In this document: positions 1 through 13,521 of the stretch, in pieces
Layout: every line of letters starts with the position of its first letter
Position numbering within the stretch: position 1 is the first letter of the stretch
From: Meandrina meandrites
Lineage: Eukaryota > Cnidaria > Anthozoa > Scleractinia > Meandrinidae
Reading direction: 5' to 3'
Length of the DNA: 64,000 bases
NCBI GenBank assembly: GCA_963693305.1
Contig: OY855915.1
Span: 434,001-498,000 of the forward strand
Translations under genes and position numbers: made by a program
The notes under the pieces: model-generated
What the model was told of the DNA's origin: nothing
The model's input: only the letters and a program-made list of their open reading frames with translations
Database searches by the model: none

Positions 1-3000
1 CACGCCAAGACTCGGAATTTTTACGAAAATAAAATGAAAAAACCTGACTTGTTTACTTTTACCAGCTCGATGGGATGAGTTCTAACCGATTCATTTGGTT
101 AAAATCAATTTAACGTTGATGAACACCTTCAAATATGTATGTAAGTTGTTCGATGAATTTGGAAATGCAGTGGAATATAATATTAAAACATTGCCGCTAT
201 TATGCCATTTGACAGCTTCGTCCTCTAGTCTGTCATTTTACAGACACTATATGTCCTTGAAAAGCGAAATTTAAATACGGAGAATTACCATGGAATAAAT
301 AGCTCTTTCAGCTATCACATTACACTAACACATGTGCCAAATGCGTTTCGATAGCTCTGACATGTTTCGAAAAATGATTTTTTTCTTCACGAGGTTCAAC
401 ATTCAAGCTTTCAAGCAATTTTATTCTACGCTATATAAACTAAGTTTCTCTCTGTTGATCTGAAGTCGAGGTTCAGTCGCCGTAAGTTTTTACCCAGAGC
501 AATATACTGCTTTTAATGCAAGCTGCATCTAGTGGTAGCCTAATAGAAACAGAGTATAACTTTACGATAATTGTCTTAACTTATCTTCTGACGATGTAGT
601 TCCTTGTGGTATCCAAAACACATCTCTTTCGCTCGAATATCAAATAACAATGAGTTACGAACTTTTGCCGAAGATACCTTTGCCGTTTCCCCTCAATTGA
701 ATTACTGACAAAAAATGTTTTCATAGCTAAACGTTCGTATTTAAACAACAAAACTACAAACATGTCATGAAACGGTCGCGACAAGCAAACAAGGAATATA
801 AGGACGAGTTAAGGTAAAGAAAGATAAATATTTGTCGTGTAGTACTCGAATGGAATTTGTATGGCCAACGCAATGTAAACAAAAATGTTCCATCTCACCT
901 CTTAAACGATCAAGGTTGACAAACAATTTGAACAGCTTGAAAATATTTGATCTTGAATCTGTGAAGCCTGTGAAAGGAAGAATAAAACTTAGCTCTGTTT
1001 CATAAAAAAGAGATATATAAATACGCTCGATCATTCAATCCCCAAAAACCTACCTGGTACACACTCGACGATATGTAAGAACCCAAGTACTTGTTTCTCT
1101 ATTTGAATGACATATTTACGGAGCAGTCTCGCGGGGATTTGTGGGAACGAACGAAAGTGAATTCTGGGTAGAGGCTGATTGTAGTGTCTTATGGTGTCTT
1201 TTCGACCAGTATTCTCCGTGGTATATAAAAGGCAATATTCGCAAATGTGCTTTCCTGAATATTTGGAAAACTAGAACACGATAAAAAAAATTGTTGGAAA
1301 AAATAAAACAAATTTCATGTTCATATTATATATCATATTTATCACATTTCATATTTATCATCTTATGAGCATAATTATAGATCTACTTATAACGCACGAA
1401 CTGACCTACGCATTCACTTGACAATGATATGCTGAGGATGTCGAAACATTGTATTTTATAATCGCTATTTTTTGTATTGAACATTTATCAACAGACTTTG
1501 TTTATCCGATCTTTAAAAATAAAACAGTTTGGAAAACTTAATGTTAACACAATCCGGAACGGAGCGAATATCATTTCTTTTTGTTTGTAAATGATAATTT
1601 TCTGTTGCTACATGACTCCTCGACTCCTTGGCTCCTCAGTTGATTTAACTGTTTATAGAACGAGGAATGTATCTTTAAGTGGTGCGCTGGCTCCACAGTT
1701 GTGTTAACAATTTTTTTGTACGAGAAAGAACATTATCCAACCAGAATTATATTATTCGTTTTAAAATGATTAGAGTGAATCTTGAGTACTATTGAGACTA
1801 TTGTGTCACTATAACCATTATCGAGAGCTTACCGTAAACAGGCTAGCCCTATCGCTATAGAGCTGGTCAATGTCGCGTTAGCATCAATGTTTTATTTGAA
1901 AAGTAACGATGTAACATTTTCAGTGTTAAACAAAGACATGGACACATGATGGATGCTCAAAACAAAATATAAACTTAACGTGGAAACTGTTAAGTGGGAG
2001 AGGATGCAATTTCTTATGAATAATTGAGTTTTTTGACAACGACTGACGAGCCGAAAAGGCACCGAGCATCTGACTGCATGGGTTTGCTCCAGGCCACTTG
2101 CGAGCCATGGAGCCAAGGAGCCATTCAAATCACACTTTCCTCAAATTATTGAAGGATGTATATAATAATTTGTTGCGAATAGTGTAGCCATTGTACATAC
2201 ATTTATACTGAGCGGACGAGCACGCTCGAACGGTATACTATGAGAAGTGACCCTGTATTTTGGCTAAAAATATTTTAGGAAACAAGGAAATGTTGAACAC
2301 TGTGATATTTTGTGTTACGATCCACCTGATAATATCAACAACACGGTCAAAAAGTCGGTTATGTCAAAAAAGTTAACACGCCGAGATTTACCTACCCTCT
2401 CCATTCAAAATATAGAAATATATTTGAGAAAATTTATTTCAATATTTTACATAAAAAATGTAAATAAAATTTTCCTGTATCCCAGAGTTTGTATTGACAT
2501 TTTAGAGTTAAATGACTGAGGAGAACAAACAGAAAGTTGAACCTTTTAAGTGCTGGGCAACTAAAAAAGACAACGTCTTTTATAATTCAGTCGGATAGTT
2601 TCTGCGCATCGGAATCTTTTTCATTTTCCATTTCTGCCTTTTTCAGACAATTTTTGTTCCTTTCATAAACCAAGAATTAAACTAACGAAAAGGTAAAAGA
2701 AATAATTAAATAATCCACTCCACGAAGAACGCGAGCTTCCCCTTTTCTACCGTTCAATTTGCTTGCTTCTCATTCGTGCACTACAATAAATTTCACGAAA
2801 AAAGCAAAGTTTGCGAAAAGCTTGAACTTACCATTTGGGGCTTTAAATACCACCAAAGCGAAATTTCCTTTTTGATGTAAGTCAAACATGGCGATAAATA
2901 AAGATCATTCTATCTTTAGCTAACTGCTATCAAGATAATCAGTCGAAATTTGAACGCGAAACGCCCTCAGTTAATTTCGAAACTAAAGTTCGCTTTTTTT

Positions 3001-6000
3001 AATTAAACCGCACCTTAGGTAAACACACAACATTTACCATTTTCCTTGTTTGTATTTGCTCCACAACATGAAAAGTAATTTTCGCGAATCGAAAATGTCA
3101 TTCAATTAAGGAACTCTTCTTTTACCAAGTTACAATTTTTGTGAAGTCAGGTGACGAATTTATGAATATAGTTGTATTTAACTATTTTCTAATCGAGCAG
3201 GTAAAGCTAAGTGAAGATGTATTTTCGTTCTTAGCAGGTGTTTGAAGAGATGTGCAGTACGGAAGCTTAATTGTCCATTTTTTTGTATTAAGAACATTTC
3301 GCTCGTGAAGCTTATTTCCTCCTCCTCTTTGCTAAGTTTAATTAGCAATGATCATAGCGATTTATAACACATGATTTCCACCAATGATTAAGGAGTAAAC
3401 CACGTCAGGAAAAGACATGCCCAAAGAAAATATGCTGTTAATGGTAAATGCAGTACATATTTAAATTTAATGGGAAAAGCGGTTCGAAAACCTACGATTT
3501 CAATTGTAGGAAAGTTAAAACCAAATGTTTTGTTGAAACCAACAATACTTTAACAATATATAGCGACGTTTGAGGTTCTTGTTATTTGTTCCTACGATAG
3601 TCTATCATAGAGCCTTACAGGGCTTTGCATTTACTGATGTAAGAACGGGGAAAAAATTCCAGTTCGTTCACGGTATTTTTAAATTAAACCCTGAAAGGTT
3701 TCAACCCGTTTATTGAGTAAACACAGTGAACATGAAACAAAAAATCGATATCGCTGAAACGCATTGGTTTGGACTTTCAGAAAAGCTTGTAGTCAGACAC
3801 AATTCATTTCATAGGCCACAGAATTAACTAAATCGCCGCTAAAAAAGAGAGCGAGCGTTTTCAATAAACAACGTAACAGAAAAAAAAATTAAGCGGTTTA
3901 CTGACATCAATGTACGATTGACAAGATTCTGAAACTTAAACCGAGAATATTTCCAACTTAAATGTCTAGGAAAACCGCTGTCTTTCTTTACCCACGTTGA
4001 AAGATTATTATCTTTCCAAAAGGCGTCGCAGCCCAACTGTTTTTGGTGTCTTTTCTTTCGAGTTTTGACTTGCAGTTTTCGACTTCCGCAAGGCGTCAAA
4101 TGTCCAAATTTCTAGTTTGTAGTTGATCGTCTCGTTGGTAAGAATGCTTCGATTGCATACATGTTGCTTCATTACTTTACCACGTAGAACGCGGCGAGTT
4201 AATTTAGAATTGACTCAGCTAATAATGTTTATCAACAACAACTTTTTATGGGCAAGAAGTGTTTGCTATAACAGAGTTTAAATTTTTGTTTGTTGGGGTT
4301 TCCAGCAAGTGTAAATATTTTCTTCAACTGTGTACACTAAATTACACAGCGAAAAGGTTTCGCCTGCCTGGGATCAATATTGACCCTCTTAATAAATTGT
4401 GATAAATTGAAGGCAAACATTGAGCTGTAAAAGTACAGTATTACACGGCAGGATTCAAAATCGTGTTCCTTGACTTGCACTATCCAATCATGTGAGCTAT
4501 ATAAGCTGTTTTATACATTTTGACAGTAGCCTTGACGGTATTTTATGTGCTCTCGAATCCTAAGTAAGAGCTGAGGCAATGATGCACTGCTCCGAGAAGG
4601 GAAGACAAAATTTTCAGTTATTCAAACTGTAGTACGTGGAGTTTAAGTCCAATTCCTGAATATTCATTCTTATATTCGTAATAGTGGTACGGGTACGGGT
4701 AATGACAGGCTGCATTCAAAGGCTTATACGGTACCAAGCGAACTCGTAAGAGGTGATGTTATTGTACACGAACAAAAGCGATGAGAAACCTTTTTAACTC
4801 ATTCTTTTGTCTGACGAAATCACAACATCTTACGTGGATCTTTGTTAAAAATCCTCCCACTGAAGAGCTGTAATGGACTGAAAACACCAGATTGTACTCT
4901 GCGTGTAACATGCCATCCAGCAACCTCTTAAATTTTTAAAACTTAATTTGCAGTGTTGAGGTTAAAGATAGAAATTCGGTCATATCCAGAAAACGAAACC
5001 TTACCTCACGCCTTGATACGGGAAAGAGCTGCTACAAATGAAACTGATAGATTGTTGACAGTGTGAAGCCTTTAAGATATCCGAATGTCTCAAAGACTTT
5101 CCAAAATGACATACACAAGAATTATTGAATAACTTGGCGAAAATAAAAAATTACAAAGGCGGCAAATGTCTTTGATGTCCCAGTCAATAATTTCATCACT
5201 TGTGAATGATTGTCGCTGGTGACATCAATACCGGTATTGAGTTAACGGCTTATTATCGAGCGAATTACTTAGAAATATCCCAATGAAATAAGCCGGCGTT
5301 AATTTCTCTATATCCTGTTTTTGACTTGAGAAGAGTTTTCTCAGTACATGAAACCAAAAAGGACCCTGTAAAAACCTAACATCGGCCAATTCACTTTCCA
5401 TTGTCCTGTTTTGAAAGATATTTTTGTTACCGCAAATTGAAAATATGTTCAAATAATTGTCCACAAAACAAAGCTATATTGAAAACAATTCCGCCAAATA
5501 TAGCGGAATTAAATAAAAGAATATTAATATAAGGCTGTTTGCAATCTTAAATACGGCTTTTGTAGCACGGGCAGATTATGCATAAACAAAGCAATATACG
5601 CTCATTAATGAAACTGCTGTCGAGTAAAATGATATTTGGCATTTGAACAAAATTTCATGCTTCTATCTTATTAATCTTTTAATCAAGCGGCCACTTTGAA
5701 ATACTTCACAGGAGTTAAGCGAATAGGAAATAGATGTGAAATTGTTAATTTTCGGAAATAAGTACTTCGTTCCGAGTGGCAAAACTTAGAAGGCGTGACG
5801 TGTTATTAAAAGAGTATTTGTGAATGGCTCGAGCCACTATTCATTACACAATAGATCGCTATTGTTCGCATGAAAATCCATCCACGCGTTTAAGCTGAAA
5901 GAAATGCTAAATACCGAGTTATTCTGAGACAAAGTATGATCATGGAAAGTTATGAGGCGGCCAAATATTCGTCTTAACAGCCTTTGTTATAATTGTTCTC

Positions 6001-8275
6001 GGCTAAATAAGGAAAAACACAAATACTACTGTCATACGTTGCCGGCCAATTCACTTTCTTTTTATGAGACATGAACACAGGTTGCTTTTAAACAAAGCAA
6101 GCTTTGATTTTGTCGTTTTCTCTATCAATTATCTAAACTCGGCTATATGTGCCTGATAATTTTGCTTGAATAAGCGACGCATTCCTGGATCATGAAAATG
6201 TACTGATCGGTGGAACGTCAGTTAACTCGAGGCTTTGATCAAATGCTCAGTTGTATTCTGTTGCTCAGTGTATGCAAGAAAACTTGCAAATTTATTTGGC
6301 AATTTATGGGGGGGATTCTATTTTATAGAGAGCAGGATTCTAATTTTGTCTACGCATAGTATTACTTAGTTGTTGACCAAATTTTGAACGTATTTAAAGC
6401 AAGAGTTAAAACAGCACTGATATGACTTGGGTTTTTTCGTTACTCTGGCATTACTGTGACAAAATAGTTCAACCCGCTGTCTTCGTTTAACACACTTGTC
6501 CCTCATTTTTAAAATTATGTTCAAAGAAGACGACAAAAAGGCGAGATATCCGTTAGTAAAACAATCCGCTTGGCGCAATTTCACTTGTAAAGAATTCACC
6601 GCTTCTGATTCACTTGTTTAATGAGCCCGCACTAAGCAGTCATGAATTGGAACAAAGCGGGAAAGTTACAAGTGGTTCGGTCTCAAAACACCTGCTTTGT
6701 GATCATTTTCAGTTTCTGATAATCGATTAACTCTTGCGTTTAATCTTTTCGCCGTCTTTAATCAGTAAATATCGTTAGGTACTTTATCCGTGAACGCGCG
6801 ATCACGCCCGCCAGGGCAGTCCAATTCTCGTTAGTAAAAGGAGCAATAATTTCACCGATGTAAAATGATTAAATCACTGTTATTTACAGGTAAATAAGAG
6901 GCTAACACCGCCATATCGGTTCTCTTTGACATTGATATAAATTAGATGAAAGAAAGAAGACCTTTAAGCTTGTAATATTCATCATTTCCTGTTCGCCACA
7001 ATGCCCTATGTGGACACGTGCGCGCGTCTTTTGGCGGTACTAGTATAAACACGCTCTGACGGTAACACTGCCAAAATACTCCAAAATACCGGTTACTGAA
7101 AGAATGAACATGCATTCGATTGATTTAACTGAAGACTGTACTGCGAAATTGTCAGAAGTATGAGTTTTTGCAGTCGATCAAAAGTAACACTTGAGTAAAT
7201 GGGAGTCAAGGTTGGGATTTCAGTTCCAAGTGCTTTTCGTACCAAAACTAACCTTTATTTCAAAGTTATCAACCTTCTTTTCATATTTTGTATTGAATAT
7301 AGCAGGCTGTTTATCTCTGGGTTCTCGTTATCGGAGGCGGTAAAGGCAATAAAAATATCCACCTGCTTAAGTCCGTGCCGCCTGGAGTGGCACCATTGTT
7401 CTCTGTCTGCTCAAGGCATCGCGCGTGATCCACGCGTTCAGCGCTCTCCGGTCGCAGGAAGGACCGCTTTGTATCATGTGACATGCTTTGGTAGTTCATA
7501 TTCTTCAATTGCCTGACGACAATACCATTCTCTGATCTATAAACACGCTTCTCTTTCAGCCAAAGAGCATCGTTTACTTTCTAGGGTAAATCGACTTAAA
7601 TTCAATGGTGCCAAGTGTAAAAGAATTTTATGTTATTTTCTCTATTCATATAGGTAGCTTCGTATAAGTAACACGAATTCCTTCAACCCACTAAGGCCCA
7701 AACTTTAAATATGACTCTCCTTTGTGTTTGACATTTCCTTTGAATGTTAGTTCTGGGAATTGTGTTTGGCTGTGCATCAAAACACTATTTGCTTCAGTTC
7801 TAAGTTGACGATTTTCTCTCTCTCTTCATCACCTGTCTCTTTGACAATAAACCATGTAAGGAGAAATTAAATTTTCATCACCTGACCGTTAGAACCTACT
7901 GAACTTCACAATGATTAAGGCTTTTCAGATAGAAACCATGCGAATGGTTTTGGGACGATCGGTTAACTAGCAATGAGTAATCGTAAGTAACCTGACAAAA
8001 AATGCTACTTCAGTTTTTCCATATATGATTGGCCAAGAGTTATTGACTAAAATTTTACAGGCAAAATTTAGCGCAAACGTTAAATCAATCCTTTAACGAA
8101 TTTAAAAGTAGACAGCTCCCGAGTGTGTAATCAGTTTTTAGAGTAGCCAAAAGAAAATGATCACGGACACGAAGGGTTTGCACACTAACCACACACTTTT
8201 CTATTCTGGGTATAATCATTAAAACATTTCACTTCCTTCTAATATTTCATGCTTTCTCGGTTTCACATTAATTCG
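1..8275. other. Non-coding intergenic stretch
   Basis: AT-rich sequence with only short frames (all below about 110 codons) that lack recognisable domains, consistent splice sites or similarity to the rest of the window. I see no RNA gene. A GC-richer patch at about 7,320-7,480 has frames open on both strands, but neither resembles a protein I know. Confidence 0.6.
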
Positions 8276-8405
8276 TCAACCTCGAGCTCGTTCCCAGGAT
8301 CTCTCTCCCCGCCCTCCGAAACAAGAAAGAGAGACCCAGGCCCATCCAGGGTCTCTTTTCTCTCGCTCTGGGAACGGGGAGAGAGACCCTGAGAACGAGG
8401 TTGAT
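8276..8405. mobile_element. Short inverted-repeat (MITE-like) element
   Basis: The left arm (tcaacctcgagctcgttccc, then a ctctctcccc tract) is mirrored on the opposite strand by the right arm, which ends gagaacgaggttga. The ends pair as tcaacctcg / cgaggttga, and a gagagaccc motif recurs in both halves. Length, symmetry and absence of coding capacity fit a non-autonomous DNA transposon. No clear target duplication was found. Confidence 0.6.
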
Positions 8406-9678
8406 TGATTTGTTTGCAGAACCAGCCACAGACAAGCTCACAAGCCACTATTTATAACACTACTGATCGGTACAATAGAAAATTTTCCGTAGCATCTTGA
8501 AACATCTTTTTTTTTTTCTGACATCCGAAATGATTTCCTGACTTTTTTCGACTCTCTGGTATAAATTAAATTAAATTATGGCCGATAAAACAAACGCCGT
8601 GTAAGAACACACGAAAGCGACTCTGAAGTTACTGTTCTCCGACTGGGCAGAATAAACAAATAATTTTTTTCTGCTCAATCAGGAGCCAGCATTCGCAGAG
8701 CGGTTGGAAACGGTCTGGAGAGATTCGTTTCCCAGGGGCTCTTGCAGCTCTTCTGAAAAGTTTCGTCGCTACCATTTCTGCCCGGTTTACTTCGTTTCGT
8801 CCCGACAAACTGCCCCTGGGTCTCCGAATCAAAGATGGCCAAGCATCCTGCAAGCAAGTATGCTTTTAAACATCATGCAACCAACTTTTTATCGAATTTA
8901 AAATATCATTTCACGGGGGAATTTTTAAACCAAAACAAACCATTGACAAGAGTATAATAACTGGCTAATGTTTTGACAGAAAATACCTTGCAAAAATGAC
9001 GCACATTTTATCAGTAAGTGTCGTTGATACTTTGAGGATTTACTGATAACTGAGCGTGAATATGGCTAGGCCAGGCCCTTTTTATACCGTAATTTCTTGT
9101 GTAATGTTTAATTTTGTGTAATTGTCTAATTTTGTCCATTTTTTTTTAAAAAAATATTAAAATCAGGTCTCTGGGGCGAGCCCAGATCATAATTCGCCCA
9201 AGGTTTCCTTAATTTTTTTTTTCGGTGACTCGCCCCATGCCACCACGCGGTCTGCACGCTTCGTTGTTTAGGCGTTGCTTTTGAGAAGATTTGCTGTGAT
9301 TTATCGACATTGAGAACTTCTCGCGATCTGTTAGAAAAAAGAGGTGACTTAAGTTATTTTTTCTTCCACCATAAACAATTAGAATGCGAAAGTGTCGTTC
9401 AAACCGGAAGTTAAAAATTCTTCTAGCAAACAGTTTGTCACATGGGATCGAGGCTTCTGTCTCATAGAAGATTGCAGAACGTTTTGCAGACGTTGTTCAA
9501 GCGCTGCCTTCCAGAAGATTGCTGTGATTTGTTGACGTTGTCTGTTGTCAAACTTGTGGCAAAATATCTTTAGAGTTAAACATGAATGTGTTTTGCAATC
9601 TCAAAGTAGGCCCGCTCGCACCAGTACCTTCTCTGTCCATTGCCCACATCTTATTAAGTGCATCTAGGCCCGCACTGT
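8406..9678. other. Non-coding spacer with a degenerate direct repeat
   Basis: No gene is seen. Two degenerate direct copies of about 60 bp lie at roughly 9,250-9,312 and 9,481-9,540; both contain gaagatt(t)gctgtgattt followed by a gac(a/g)ttg motif. Short frames on both strands around 8,630-8,900 show no recognisable domain. Confidence 0.5.
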
Positions 9679-9924
9679 TTAAGGTGGGTTTTTTTTCCTG
9701 AATTTGAGTGAAATTTTAAGACGTTTATAGAAGGGACAGAAGAAAGAAAATTATTTTTGGAAAACCACCAGACAGTTGACCCCAACGCAAGAGCATCCCA
9801 TCCCTTCCCATCCCAATAATTTCACTTATCCATTGAGAAAAACTAACTCCTCCCAAATATCAGAGGCCGATACAACGAAGAAAGGTTTTAATTTGTGTAC
9901 TATATTTCGGCTGGCCAAACCAGC

Positions 9925-9946
9925 CTTCTTCAGGTACCTGAAGAAG
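9925..9946. repeat. Perfect 22-bp palindrome inside the foldback left arm
   Basis: The sequence is its own reverse complement, centred on ggtacc, with cttctt and aagaag ends. It belongs to the unpaired segment of the left arm and probably marks a nested insertion. Confidence 0.75.
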
Positions 9947-10123
9947 CCTTTTTATAGCCCTCATTTTTCTATTTTAAACCGACCAGATCATTATTGATCC
10001 AACGTATACCGGTAGGATCATCGTCCACTGTTGCTTGCTTGTTTAAACATTTCCCCAAATATTCCCCCAAATCACCCAAAAATTTACAAAACACCGCAAG
10101 ACATAGATTCATGGGATGAGTGA

Positions 10124-10217
10124 CCCAAGTTACACGGCGGGAAAACGGCCTTCAGGTAGAACCCCGCCTTAAGGCGGGGGTTCACCTGAAGCCCGTTTTT
10201 CCACCGCGTAACTTGGG
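10124..10217. repeat. Central hairpin of the foldback element
   Basis: About 47-bp arms run from cccaagttac to gtaacttggg and meet at ccgcctt/aaggcgg. The axis at 10,170.5 is also the approximate axis of the longer outer arms. Confidence 0.8.
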
Positions 10218-10627
10218 TTTAATGCGAATATCTCGCTCCCGTTTCAAACACTCTCAAAACTCTCTGTTCATCTCACAAAGCTATGTTTAGCGGTGTTTTG
10301 TAAATTTTTTGGTGATTTTTGGGGATATTTGGAAAGAGATAGTTTTTCTCAAAAGATAAGTAAAATTTGGAGAAATAAGAAATATAAAAGATTTAATGTA
10401 ATTTTAAAATTAGAATTTGAAGTTAAAAATTAGTAGATGGACACCCAAACAGTCCCCTGACAACCTGGGGTGCTCTTGCGTTGGGGTCAACTGTCTGGTG
10501 GTGTTCCAAAAATAATTTTCTTTCTTCCATCCCTTCTTTAAAACTCTTAAAATTTCACTCAAATTCACCTTTACGCCCACCTTAACCTGTGGTAACCACT
10601 GGTCTAACCTTTCCGTTTTCAATTATC

Positions 10628-11182
10628 GGGAGATATTTAAGAAATGCAAATTAGGGAACTGATGACATCATTTACTCAACTCAGTTTTAAGTCATGTGCA
10701 ATTTCATCTTGGACAATTTGCTGCAGAGACCAATAAAACTTGGCAGACTAATAGTTCTACAGGTGACACACTTACAGTTACAATAAATTATGTTACCAAG
10801 GCAACTCACTATTTTCCAGTCCCCACAAATCTGTTTTCAATATTTTAGTAATTATTAGCTCGGAAAAATGAAACCAGGCCAAGACACCTGTCAAACCCCT
10901 TTATATGTTTGCCAGGTCACGCTTGGCGAAATCATTGGCAAAATTGACCAGAAAAGCTTTTAGCATCGGGGGTTCTGGAACCCAGTATGTTGCCATGGTA
11001 ACAAAATTGTTAAGGCCATGCTGTGGAACACAACTGTTAGAGTATAACTTCAAAGAATCAAACATTTATGATACAAATTTGCTGAGATATCTCTTTCTTC
11101 ACATTTCATTAAAATCATCAAAATTTGGTTGAGTTTATGATGTCATCACTTTTGCTAATTTGCTAACTTGAATATCTCTGGA
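10628..11182. mobile_element. Inverted-repeat element adjoining the foldback element
   Basis: Left end ggagatatttaagaaatgca...gatgacatcat...actcaac is matched in inverse orientation by right end gagtttatgatgtcatca...gaatatctctgg. The arms are about 50 bp with several mismatches. The interior has no long frame. It is probably an older non-autonomous DNA transposon next to, or nested with, the foldback element. Confidence 0.55.
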
Positions 11183-11189
11183 AAGAAAA

Positions 11190-12568
11190 GAGATATTTAA
11201 AAAAAAAAGTAAACGGCATCTTTCTTCTCATACAGACTACTTGGTCTTGTTTGAAAACGGCTTAGAAAGGAAAGGTGTGAATTTGATCATAGTGGCACTT
11301 TAACTAACCAAAGATCAATTCTGTTAATTTTAAAAGCAACGACATACAAGACGATTCTAGTATTTGTTAAATGTGATGCTGTTTTCCTAAGCTTGGTTCA
11401 GACCCGCTTATCAATGCTGATGAAGGTGTTTTTTTTTCGCCCTTTTTTCCAAAAAGTATGGCTATGTCAGCATTTTTTTTTTCATGAGAAAGTTTTTTGA
11501 AAATCAAATGCAAGAAACTCTTAAAGATCAAATAATTATCGAAAATAGAAAGTTTATAATTATCAGAGAATCAGATTTGACAACTTGAAACATATTATTT
11601 ACAAGTTTAATTAAATTATTTTTCTTATTATTATTTAACATTCCATGTAACTAAATGTACCACTGCGGTCTTTTTCGTATTCTAAGTAAACGGTTTTAAG
11701 CTTTTCCTCCACAGGAAGACTAATTTATACTTTTTTACCCAAACATCACTTCACATCCTCCAAGACTAGCATTGCATTAATTTCGCGACCAATCATTTTT
11801 AAGTTCTCCTGAATTTCAATGTTCGTTGTTATAACTCAGCGTGTAGATTTCATAGATTCACACGGGTCTGAAACTTGTCTTAAGTTTGCTACATATTTTG
11901 CAACACCAGCCGTATCTTTGTAAACTGCAAAGGCAAAGGAAATTAAGATTCACCGTCAAGTGCAACTTTTATTGTTAGTCAGAAGAAACACTTGTCGCTC
12001 TAGGAGAGCTCACGTCTTATCCTTCTATTCCAGTTCAATTCCAGTCCGAGCTCTGTGCCTGTCCTAGCCTACAAAGTCTTGCATTGAGTCAAAGCAGTTA
12101 CTCAACGACAAAACGACAAAATACTTACAAAGAGTCACTCCGCGGATAGCACGTCTGGAAAATGTAACCTAATTTTTCAAGGTCGTTGTTTAAATTGTGT
12201 CCACCCCTCTCAGTGGTAATCATCCTGTCTCCTATGTGGTTTATTATTACTTCTTTGTTGTTTTCCTACCTAGTTACACTATTTCGTTTGGATTTCCTTC
12301 GAACAGAAAGCAAATTTTTACATCGCAGAAATGACTTAATATAACGTGACACTGTGGCTCGGGATGCCATCTTTACTTCCACTTGTCAATCACAACACTG
12401 TCAAGTCAAGACAAGAGAAGATTTCTAAATACTGGTCACGTGATATTAATATTGTCTATGCCACTGAATTCACGTGGTGTATTTTTTAACGTACAATTTT
12501 ATGCAAAGATGATTGGTATATCACCTGATAATTTAACTACATGGGGTATATATTTCTTAATTAACTTA
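11190..12568. other. Non-coding stretch downstream of HLX
   Basis: AT-rich, with homopolymer runs. No supported exon, RNA gene or element is seen. Confidence 0.5.
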
Positions 12569-12579
12569 TTTATTTTATT
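12569..12579 (-). terminator. Probable HLX polyadenylation signals
   Basis: Two overlapping AATAAA hexamers read on the minus strand (12,569-12,574 and 12,574-12,579), about 62 bp downstream of the HLX stop codon. If used, they give a very short 3' UTR. Confidence 0.6.
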
Positions 12580-12640
12580 CCTCGGTGAAGAGAGGGTAAG
12601 TTTCTTGCTCGAGTGATAAAATATACAACTTGTAATTGTT

Positions 12641-12966
12641 CTATTGTTCTTGTTTGTCCGAAGTCTCTTCAGGACTTCCGGTAGCTATCGTCTCTCTTGC
12701 TTCTTGCCTCCATTTCATTCGCCTGTTTTGAAACCAAACTTTAACCTGGTTATCGGACAAACCCAACATGGAGGCCAGCTGATGCCGATCAGCCTTTGTT
12801 AAATATTTCTGAAGCTGGAAGCGCTTTTCCAGTCCCTTTCTTTGAAGATTAGAAAACACTGCTCTGGTCCAAGGCCTCCTTGGTTTTCTCGGTTTTGGTT
12901 GGCCGGGTAGAACTTGTCCTGGTATGGTTTTATTGAGAACTGTGCCGCTGTAGTCCCCGTACATTC
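12641..12966 (-). CDS. HLX: HLX exon 2 (homeodomain, stop)
   Basis: The acceptor is tttgcttccag|GAATGTAC (ag at 12,967-12,968), phase 1. The exon encodes a short GMYGDYSG linker, a basic lead-in (KPRKPRR), the whole homeodomain and a brief acidic tail ending in TAG at 12,641. The homeodomain has no internal intron. Confidence 0.93.
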
Positions 12967-13485
12967 CTGGAAGCAAATTAAAGTGAATTGAAATATGTAG
13001 CTAATACCGAAGGAAACAGACTATAGTCTATCTGGAAAGTAAAGCAAGGGATCTTCGTCTCTAACTCGAGGATAGTTCTTGTCTTCTTGTGCTGTTTAGA
13101 AGCAATGTTTACAAAAGTCATGGACTTGAATCATTGGTTCACAAATTCTAGAAATGCTTAGTGAAGTGTGTGAATTAGCGTGCAATTGTCATGGAAATAT
13201 TAACTGAGAATTGAATTGTAAGCGAATTGTGGTTGTCACACGCTTCAAAATTGTCCATGGGTATAACAACAATAACACACTATGTGTGCAGTGAAATAAA
13301 TTTCATATCTTACCTGTTAATGAGCTGTATGAGTAAGGTGTGTGGTTGTAACATGCTTCACAGTTGGAATGAAGTAATGATCCACACAGGAATGGTTGTG
13401 TATGTGCCGCCAAATAAGGTGAAGTCCAGTATGTTGCGTGAAGATGATCACATGTATTAGGAACCATCGAATAAGCGCCTGATAA

Positions 13486-13521
<36 letters not shown>

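Larger units (their letters stand above)
9679..10585. mobile_element. Foldback element, 907 bp, with nested inverted arms
   Basis: The outer ends are ttaaggtggg (left) and cccaccttaa (right). About 120 bp of left arm is repeated in inverse orientation on the right with few mismatches, including the shared stretch cagacagttgaccccaacgc. Further in, gagaaaaacta pairs with its complement near 10,345, and a tract containing caaaacaccgc at about 10,090 pairs with gcggtgttttg at about 10,292. The centre is a hairpin. The left arm holds an extra, unpaired insertion (about 9,860-10,010) with its own 22-bp palindrome. No transposase frame is present, so it is non-autonomous. Confidence 0.8.

Noticed and set aside
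7199..7516. 105-codon plus-strand frame
   Set aside because: It opens on both strands because the patch is GC-rich; no domain, splice context or recognisable similarity.
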